The notes under the pieces: generated by a model | What the model saw: the letters and a program-made list of their open reading frames with translations, nothing else | Database searches by the model: none | Told to the model about the DNA's origin: nothing | In this document: positions 6,667 through 11,027 of the stretch, in pieces | How positions within the stretch are numbered: the first letter of the stretch is position 1 | Layout of the letters: every line of letters starts with the position of its first letter | Translations under genes and position numbers: made by a program | NCBI GenBank assembly: GCA_002367335.1 | Contig: DFBI01000032.1 | Span: 1 to 11,027, forward strand | Source: Syntrophaceae bacterium UBA3084 | Lineage (GTDB): Bacteria > Desulfobacterota > Syntrophia > Syntrophales > UBA6807 | Direction of reading: 5' to 3' | Length of the DNA: 11,027 nucleotides

Positions 6667-7647
6667 TTAAATGTTCAAAAGCTTAAACATCATCGGCTCT
6701 AAGGTCAACTGTCTGTTGGCATTTTGTTCAATAGCCCTGTATGCCAGATTGATAGTTTTAATATTCCGTAATATATCATGTCCTGAAAGTTTTTCAGAAA
6801 ATCTTCTTGTCATATTTAGGATATCCTGATTTATCAGGATATCCGGTTCTTTTGTTTCTTTGTAAACCAGCATATCCCTGTACCAGTTCTTCAACGCATC
6901 GAGCTTTTCTGTAATGGTTCTTCTGTTTTCCCCGAAACCATCGGCAATGGTAAAAAACACAAGAGGGTCTTTTTCGCTATCATAGTCCACAATTTTTTCA
7001 ATTACCTCATTTTTGGATGATAAGTATGATTTCTTCATCATTTCCAAGGCATTTCCTATACTTCCCCTGGATGATGAGGCAAGCAACCAGGCTGATTCAC
7101 TGTCCAGGGATGTACTATTTTCTAAGAAAGATGTTAGTATGTCCTTTCGTATTGGGTCGAATCTTATTTTCTGGCATCGCGAGATTATAGTTGCGGGAAG
7201 TTGATAGGGACGTGAGGTTACCAATATCAGAATATTTGACGGATTCGGTTCCTCAAGGGTCTTCAGAAGAGCATTGGCAGAAGGACCGTTCATTTTTTCC
7301 GCATCCACTATTATGAAAATTCTCTTTTTCCCCTCGAATGGTTTGAACTTCATCTGATTCTGTAAATCTCTTATATCTTGAATCCTGATGAAAACGCCTT
7401 TCGGTTCTACAGTAATAACATCGGGGTGAAGTCCGCGATCGATCTTCGTACATGATGAACACTTGTCACAGGAATCAATATTTTCTTCTTTACAATTTAT
7501 AGCCTTGGCAAAGGTTCTGGCAGTTGTTTTTTTGCCAATGCCCTTCATTCCATGAAAAAGATAGGCATGTGCAACACGCCCCATTTCCATCGCCCGTTTC
7601 AATATGGCTATCTGTTTGTTCTGTCCATAAATATTCTCGAAGGACAT
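6667..7647 (-). CDS. holB: DNA polymerase III subunit delta'
   Basis: Component of the clamp loader that places the beta sliding clamp on primed DNA. The 326 residues show an AAA+ N-terminal domain with a P-loop-like GMKGIGKKT (33-41), four zinc-binding cysteines (C52, C60, C63, C66), a degenerate Walker B region (IIVDAEKMN, 112-120), the LLKTLEEP block and the SRC motif (156-158) that senses ATP in neighbouring subunits. The C-terminal part is the less conserved clamp-loader collar domain. The intact P-loop could bind nucleotide. DnaX (tau/gamma) is the main alternative, but the length, the degenerate Walker B and the position between tmk and ricT favour delta'. The start lies 20 nt after the tmk stop, within the tail of a heptad repeat, with AGGCAAG as the nearest Shine-Dalgarno-like sequence. 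Confidence 0.93.
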   Translation of the reverse strand: MSFENIYGQNKQIAILKRAMEMGRVAHAYLFHGMKGIGKKTTARTFAKAINCKEENIDSCDKCSSCTKIDRGLHPDVITVEPKGVFIRIQDIRDLQNQMKFKPFEGKKRIFIIVDAEKMNGPSANALLKTLEEPNPSNILILVTSRPYQLPATIISRCQKIRFDPIRKDILTSFLENSTSLDSESAWLLASSSRGSIGNALEMMKKSYLSSKNEVIEKIVDYDSEKDPLVFFTIADGFGENRRTITEKLDALKNWYRDMLVYKETKEPDILINQDILNMTRRFSEKLSGHDILRNIKTINLAYRAIEQNANRQLTLEPMMFKLLNI

Positions 7648-7653
7648 AATTTC

Positions 7654-7688
7654 TTGCCTGTCGGCCTTTAGCCTTTAGCCCTTAGCCT
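7654..7688. repeat. Heptad repeat array C at the tmk/holB junction
   Basis: Five contiguous 7-mers on the - strand read AGGCTAA, GGGCTAA, AGGCTAA, AGGCCGA and CAGGCAA. The array encodes the last codons and the TAA stop of tmk and runs to within 7 nt of the holB start codon. Its first two units are identical to 8874-8887 on the + strand. Confidence 0.7.
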
Positions 7689-8324
7689 CTTTATCGATTT
7701 ATCTAAATGGGAACATACTTCGCGATGAACTTCGTCAATTCCCCTTGACGCATCTATGACACGAAATCTTTCCGGTTCGTTTTTAACAAGTGCAAGATAG
7801 CCTTCCCTCACCTTCATGTGGAATTGTATATCTTCCCTCTCAAAGCGATCTTCTGCAGGAGAATCCGTAATTTGAGATATTCTGGCCACTGCTCTTTTAA
7901 GCCCGGCATCAACAGGAATATCAAAAAAGAGTGTCAAATCAGGTTTCAGGAATTGAGATGAAAAATCGTTAATCCGGTGAATATCTTCTATTTTTAACCC
8001 TCTTCCAAAACCCTGGTATGCAATGGTAGCATCACAATAACGATCGCATAACACCACCCTGCCATCGCGAAGGGCCGGCATTATAACTTCCTCCACATGC
8101 TGGGCCCTTGCCGCGGCAAAGAGAAGGAGCTCAGATTTCCCGAAGATGTTAAGGGATGTCTTGTTCAGGAGTAGTTTTCTCAGTTCATTCCCGAGTTGGG
8201 TGCCACCCGGTTCTTCAGTTATTATCAAGGGAATATTTTTTTTACTCAGATAATTTCCAGCCTTTTTTATCTGGGTAGTCTTACCAGAACCTTCAGATCC
8301 TTCAAATGTGATAAACAGCCCCAT
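7668..8324 (-). CDS. tmk: Thymidylate kinase
   Basis: Phosphorylates dTMP to dTDP with ATP in dTTP synthesis. The 218-residue product has the P-loop EGSEGSGKTT near residues 8-17, the substrate motif EEPGGTQLG, the DRY block (LCDRYCDATIAYQGFGRGL) that binds the thymidine monophosphate, and a C-terminal lid region with EDRFE. Length and order are typical. The last residues (RLRAKG) and the stop codon are encoded by an intergenic-type heptad repeat, so the natural C-terminus may have been replaced or extended. Upstream Shine-Dalgarno pairing is weak (AGG about 9 nt before the ATG) and lies right beside the outer arm of a 210-bp inverted-repeat element. It is probably the first gene of the tmk-holB-ricT set, with a promoter in the 320-nt gap upstream. 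Confidence 0.96.
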   Translation of the reverse strand: MGLFITFEGSEGSGKTTQIKKAGNYLSKKNIPLIITEEPGGTQLGNELRKLLLNKTSLNIFGKSELLLFAAARAQHVEEVIMPALRDGRVVLCDRYCDATIAYQGFGRGLKIEDIHRINDFSSQFLKPDLTLFFDIPVDAGLKRAVARISQITDSPAEDRFEREDIQFHMKVREGYLALVKNEPERFRVIDASRGIDEVHREVCSHLDKSIKRLRAKG

Positions 8325-8353
8325 GTATGCTTACCTAACCCGGACAAGCCGGA

Positions 8354-8396
8354 GGTTCAAGGTTCAAGGTTCAAGATTCAAGGGTTCAGGGGTTCA
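8354..8396 (+). repeat. GGTTCAA heptad array
   Basis: Three exact tandem copies of GGTTCAA (8354-8374) are followed by GATTCAA and two looser units (GGGTTCA, GGGGTTCA). The array sits immediately inside the left arm of element D. It is the same unit type as the - strand reading of the array at 3719-3746. Confidence 0.85.
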
Positions 8397-8490
8397 GGAG
8401 TTGGCAGTTCTCTAACCGTGAACCCTATAGCCCGAGTAGCTACAATTCTTTTGCCGTTCGACTGAGTTCACGGTTGGCCGCCTTTTCCCA

Positions 8491-8525
8491 TTCAGCATTC
8501 GATGTTGGACGTTCGATGTTCATCT
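8491..8525 (+). repeat. TTCGATG heptad array
   Basis: Five contiguous 7-mers read TTCAGCA, TTCGATG, TTGGACG, TTCGATG and TTCATCT. They end 4 nt before the right arm of element D. The spacing is strictly 7 nt although the unit sequence drifts, so the period is conserved better than the sequence. Confidence 0.7.
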
Positions 8526-8644
8526 TGGTTCCGGCTTGTCCGGGTTGGACTTTTGGCACAATGAAGCATGTTGCAAAAACACTGCTGCCCCCCGACCCAT
8601 GATACCAGCATCTGGCAAAGTGTTCAGAGTTTCTTATTAGCGCT

Positions 8645-8827
8645 CTACTCTTTTTCGTTTCCAGCATTAATCGCTTCAACAGGACAAATATCTGCACATG
8701 CTCCACAATCGGTACAAAGAGCTGCATCTATTACATATTTATCCTCTCCTTCACTGATTGCCCCCACCGGGCATTCATCTTCACAGGCTCCACAAGCGAT
8801 ACATTCATCCGTAATAACATAGGCCAT
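8645..8827 (-). CDS. 2[4Fe-4S] ferredoxin, clostridial type
   Basis: Small cytosolic low-potential electron carrier. The 60-residue product has two CxxCxxCxxxCP motifs, C9/C12/C15/C19 and C38/C41/C44/C48, each followed by the usual Pro-Val and an Ala-Ile pair, giving the internal two-fold symmetry of bacterial ferredoxins. The start is well supported by GGAGG (8837-8841), 9 nt upstream. It stands alone between two repeat-filled gaps (184 and 320 nt), downstream of an Nfu-type scaffold and an IspH fusion. IspH needs low-potential electrons, so donation to IspH is possible but is inferred from context only. Other partners such as hydrogenase, oxidoreductases or ferredoxin-linked respiration are equally possible. 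Confidence 0.96.
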   Translation of the reverse strand: MAYVITDECIACGACEDECPVGAISEGEDKYVIDAALCTDCGACADICPVEAINAGNEKE

Positions 8828-8872
8828 TTTTCATATCCTCCATCTATTAATTTCTAATGCAACAAAGTCGCG

Positions 8873-8972
8873 AAGGCTAAGGGCTAAAAAAATCAAAACC
8901 CAAATTTTTGGATTAGAGGATTAATCTCTAACCCCTTAGTTTCTTAATCCGTTTAGCCTTTTGCCCCTGACC
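8873..8972. repeat. Inverted heptad-repeat element E between nfu and fdx
   Basis: The left end carries + strand heptads AGGCTAA and GGGCTAA (8874-8887). The right end carries the same type on the - strand (8929-8972). AAGGCTAA (8873-8880) pairs exactly with TTAGCCTT (8953-8960). GGATTA/TAATCC (8910-8915, 8945-8950) and TTAGAG/CTCTAA (8913-8918, 8926-8931) could form alternative inner stems. The right end is a near copy of part of element B in the opposite orientation. It fills most of the 184-nt gap, with no clear promoter seen. Confidence 0.6.
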
Positions 8973-9011
8973 TCTCACTATTTTACAAGAAATGCGGTTG
9001 TATCAAAAGTC

Positions 9012-9233
9012 TTAAACTGAAACAACTTCCTGAACCCCGGGAACTTTTTCTTTTAAATATCTTTCTATTCCCATTTTCAAGGTCATCCGGGCCATTGGAC
9101 AGCCGTTGCATGCTCCAAGGAGTTTGACTTTTACGATGCCATCATCACTTATATCGATTAACTCAACATCTCCACCATCGGCCTGTAATTTTGGCCTGAC
9201 ATCGTTGAGTAATGCCTCTACTTTTTTCTTCAT
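9012..9233 (-). CDS. Nfu-type Fe-S cluster scaffold/carrier (NifU C-terminal domain)
   Basis: Stand-alone NifU C-terminal domain protein that holds and transfers an Fe-S cluster to client proteins in the cytosol. The 73 residues fit the single-domain form: an N-terminal helix, LQADGGDVELI, a beta strand, then the cluster motif GACNGCPMA (CxxC at C42 and C45) and a final helix ending in PGVQEVV. No A-type or N-terminal NifU domain is attached. No clear Shine-Dalgarno is seen before the ATG at 9231-9233, so coupling to the upstream lipoprotein gene (45-nt gap) or a leaderless-like start is possible. Likely clients next door are the ferredoxin, RicT and IspH, all Fe-S proteins; this pairing is inferred. 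Confidence 0.93.
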   Translation of the reverse strand: MKKKVEALLNDVRPKLQADGGDVELIDISDDGIVKVKLLGACNGCPMARMTLKMGIERYLKEKVPGVQEVVSV

Positions 9234-9278
9234 ACAAACGTAAAATTTTTACTAACCACTGATCATTACATTTAAATA

Positions 9279-9881
9279 TCAATGAGGCATAGCACCAATT
9301 ATCTTGCCTGCAACCTCGTCTGCCAGATCTGCAAGGTCCGGCTTGATAAGCCAGTAATCTTTGACCTCGTGATGTCCCGCTTCCCACATGATCTTTCCTG
9401 TCTCTGCATCCACCAGTTTTGTAGCAAAACCGACTTTTGCCACTTTATCCTTACCTTGTGCAGTGTAATTCCAGAAATCCACATTTACGATGAGAAAAGC
9501 ATCAATCTTATAATGTTTCCCAATCTTTTTGCTTAATTCAGGATCACTGAAGTTTACTGTTTTCAGTTTCGTCAGATAGTCAACAACGACCTTTCTCAGA
9601 TCAGCATTGTAAGCCATCTGATTTGTTACTCTTTCCGGTGACGCGACGTCGGAAAACCATCCCTTCTCAACAAGAATTCCAGAGATGATCTGATCGACAA
9701 CACCCCGTGCCTCACCATAAGTACCCACATCAACAGGAAGAACAGCAATAGTTTTGGGATGAAAATCCCCGGCAAACGGGCTGACCTGAGAATAGCGAAT
9801 ACCCCCACATGCCGACAGCGTAAAAAAAATGAATAATGCAAGAAACGTAGCAAAGGATAATACACGCAATTTCTTGCTCAT
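9279..9881 (-). CDS. Putative lipoprotein, GNA1162/CsgG-like architecture
   Basis: Predicted membrane-anchored periplasmic lipoprotein of unknown role. The 200-residue product starts with a basic, then hydrophobic signal peptide ending in lipobox LSAC with lipidated C25 followed by Gly-Gly. The mature part begins with a beta strand KTIAVLPVDV and later has IDAFLIVNVDFWN and a hairpin-like FATKLVDAETGKIMWEAGHHEV. This alternation and the LVDAETGKIMWEA motif resemble the TolB-N/CsgG/GNA1162 fold seen in envelope lipoproteins, but the resemblance is by eye only. The start is strongly supported by AAGGAG (9892-9897), 10 nt upstream. It follows the IspH-UbiA gene by 24 nt, so the two are probably cotranscribed. 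The link to isoprenoid or Fe-S genes may be incidental. Confidence 0.75.
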   Translation of the reverse strand: MSKKLRVLSFATFLALFIFFTLSACGGIRYSQVSPFAGDFHPKTIAVLPVDVGTYGEARGVVDQIISGILVEKGWFSDVASPERVTNQMAYNADLRKVVVDYLTKLKTVNFSDPELSKKIGKHYKIDAFLIVNVDFWNYTAQGKDKVAKVGFATKLVDAETGKIMWEAGHHEVKDYWLIKPDLADLADEVAGKIIGAMPH

Positions 9882-9905
9882 AAAATAAACTCTCCTTTAA
9901 ATTCT

Positions 9906-11027
9906 TTATGAAACATATTTCATTACGATAATCCACAAACAAGTACTCAGCCCGGCAATGACAAAGTTCGTTTCCAAAAGGCCCTCGAGAACGACGCCGG
10001 CGAATCGGGTTTTCTTAACACAAAGATTTATACAAATCCATATATAAAAAACAGATACCAGAAGAGCTAAACTTAATGATGAAGTATGCTTCCCGAAAAA
10101 TGAGCCGATAAGTACAATTCCCATAAGTGCCGATATACCTGTCAATAGTTTCTTTGTGTTATCCTCCCCTATCACAACGGGGATGGTTTCTCGCCCGACA
10201 AGCCGATCACTTTGAATATCGATCATGTCAGAAAGAGCAGATTTTGCAAATACCACAGTAAATACAAACATGAACGCCACGACAGTGCTGGGGTGTATTT
10301 TCAGACTTACCTCAATTTGTGGGATTACAACCGTTACAATAGCCCACGCCACTGCAATGAAAAGGGTTTTGGAACCCGGTATATCGCCTATTTTTTTCAG
10401 ACTCCACTCTTGTGGAAATACTCTGATATTGTACAACAAACCGAGCAAAGAAATAAAAAAGAGCAAGGCAAAAGAAGCCAGACCGTTCATAAAAGAAAAA
10501 AGGAGAGCTGATATCAGCGAGATAAGACCAATAGATAAATATACATTACTATGGCGAACATACGATTCTTCTCGGAAGCCACCTTTTATTCTGCCAAACT
10601 TTTTATCCTGCAGTCTGTTAATAGTATGCATTGAGTAAACGTAAAGAGCAGCAATCAGGATGTTAAGGATATTCATCTTAAGATTCTGGACATACGTGCC
10701 AACCAGAGACAGAAATCCGGCGCCTATAGCAGAATAAATATCCGTTCTCACAGCAGATACCCAGAGTTTATAAAGTTTCTTTAAACTTTTCTGATTTTCC
10801 TCCTCGCGATATTGTGTAATATGATCGATAACTCTGTCTATAATCCAGTTTGGCGTAGATGCACCGGCTGAAACACCGATATTGTTATACCCGTTGATTC
10901 CTGTTTTTTTAAGCTCATCTACTGTTTCGATATGAAATGTTGGGATTCCGCGCCCTTCCGATATCATGGCCAATCTTTTTGTGTTAGCGCTGTTTTTACC
11001 ACCGACAACGATCATGGCATCCATCTC
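9906..11027 (-). CDS. IspH-UbiA fusion (5' end outside the window)
   Basis: The 3' part of a continuous gene; the frame runs open past 11027, where the next codon is Glu, so the Met at 11022-11024 is internal. Residue numbers here count from that Met. Residues 1-72 are the C-terminal end of IspH, the [4Fe-4S] enzyme that reduces HMBPP to IPP and DMAPP: VVGGKNSANTKRL and the substrate-binding GVSAGASTPNWII are clear. After a charged linker (about 73-88), residues 90-372 form a UbiA-type membrane prenyltransferase with about nine hydrophobic segments. The first motif is NRLQD (N136, D140), with Gly144 where the third acidic residue usually stands. The second motif is SDMIDIQSDR (D266, D269, D273), followed by GRETIPV. 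The acceptor cannot be read from sequence; a quinone or other lipid is likely. No start codon with usable Shine-Dalgarno lies at the linker. Confidence 0.88.
   Translation of the reverse strand, partial: EMDAMIVVGGKNSANTKRLAMISEGRGIPTFHIETVDELKKTGINGYNNIGVSAGASTPNWIIDRVIDHITQYREEENQKSLKKLYKLWVSAVRTDIYSAIGAGFLSLVGTYVQNLKMNILNILIAALYVYSMHTINRLQDKKFGRIKGGFREESYVRHSNVYLSIGLISLISALLFSFMNGLASFALLFFISLLGLLYNIRVFPQEWSLKKIGDIPGSKTLFIAVAWAIVTVVIPQIEVSLKIHPSTVVAFMFVFTVVFAKSALSDMIDIQSDRLVGRETIPVVIGEDNTKKLLTGISALMGIVLIGSFFGKHTSSLSLALLVSVFYIWICINLCVKKTRFAGVVLEGLLETNFVIAGLSTCLWIIVMKYVS

Larger units (their letters stand above)
8337..8546. repeat. 210-bp nested inverted-repeat element D
   Basis: The outer arms are a perfect 17-bp inverted repeat: AACCCGGACAAGCCGGA (8337-8353) and its reverse complement (8530-8546). 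Inside is a second 10-bp inverted repeat, AACCGTGAAC (8414-8423) with GTTCACGGTT (8466-8475). Between the arms lie a GGTTCAA array and a TTCGATG array. There is no open reading frame or transposase, and no target-site duplication is seen directly outside the arms. Confidence 0.75.
8325..8644. other. 320-nt non-coding gap between fdx and tmk
   Basis: No credible gene lies here. It holds a 210-bp inverted-repeat element (8337-8546) with two different heptad arrays inside. The flank 8547-8644, next to the ferredoxin stop, has no strong terminator; only a short TGCTG/CAGCA pairing with a long loop is seen. No convincing - strand promoter pair for tmk could be picked by eye. Confidence 0.6.

Noticed and set aside
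8354..8525. CRISPR-like short repeats
   Set aside because: The units are 7 nt, contiguous and degenerate, with no spacers or cas genes nearby.
8555..8576. Sigma54-like TGGCAC ... TTGCA
   Set aside because: The distance between the two parts is too long for a GG-N10-GC promoter, and the closest GC gives N9. It also points away from the - strand genes.
8440..8727. 95-residue - strand frame across element D and the ferredoxin
   Set aside because: It overlaps the ferredoxin out of frame, and its C-terminal half is a translation of the TTCGATG heptad array. Such peptides are a typical false prediction from these repeats.

Overview
The window looks like a chromosomal segment from a Desulfobacterota-like (former Deltaproteobacteria) anaerobe, probably near the syntrophic or sulfate-reducing lineages. 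This is inferred from gene content and order (gap/tpiA/secG, tmk-holB-ricT-metG, a 2[4Fe-4S] ferredoxin beside a small Nfu protein), the moderately AT-rich coding sequence and the style of intergenic repeats. No 16S or other decisive marker is present. There is no phage, transposase, CRISPR array or toxin-antitoxin locus.

Left part, + strand (1-3638). A good sigma70-type promoter precedes gap (glyceraldehyde-3-phosphate dehydrogenase), tpiA (triose-phosphate isomerase) and secG (Sec translocon subunit), which are tightly packed and probably one operon. pgk, often found between gap and tpiA, is absent. A tRNA-Leu(GAG) with its own promoter-like sequence and a strong intrinsic terminator follows, then a class I fructose-1,6-bisphosphatase. 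The sugar-phosphate genes make a compact lower-glycolysis/gluconeogenesis module. The GAPDH carries residues typical of NADP-accepting enzymes.

Right part, - strand (11027 down to 3764). Read in transcription order: the 3' part of a gene fusing the C-terminus of IspH (HMBPP reductase) to a whole UbiA-family prenyltransferase, a small lipoprotein, an Nfu-type Fe-S scaffold, a ferredoxin, tmk (thymidylate kinase), holB (DNA polymerase III delta'), ricT (PSP1-domain protein) and metG (methionyl-tRNA synthetase with C-terminal tRNA-binding domain). tmk-holB-ricT-metG is a conserved housekeeping cluster. The upstream genes centre on isoprenoid and Fe-S chemistry: IspH is itself a [4Fe-4S] enzyme that needs an electron donor.

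The two most unusual features are (1) the IspH-UbiA fusion, which would join the last step of the MEP pathway to a membrane prenyltransferase, and (2) a family of degenerate 7-nt-period repeats (GGTTCAA, GGCTAAA and TTCGATG types). These occupy every gap longer than 100 nt from the fbp/metG boundary rightwards, often in inverted-repeat layout, and one array supplies the last codons and stop of tmk. They are absent from the gaps of the left-hand + strand operon.
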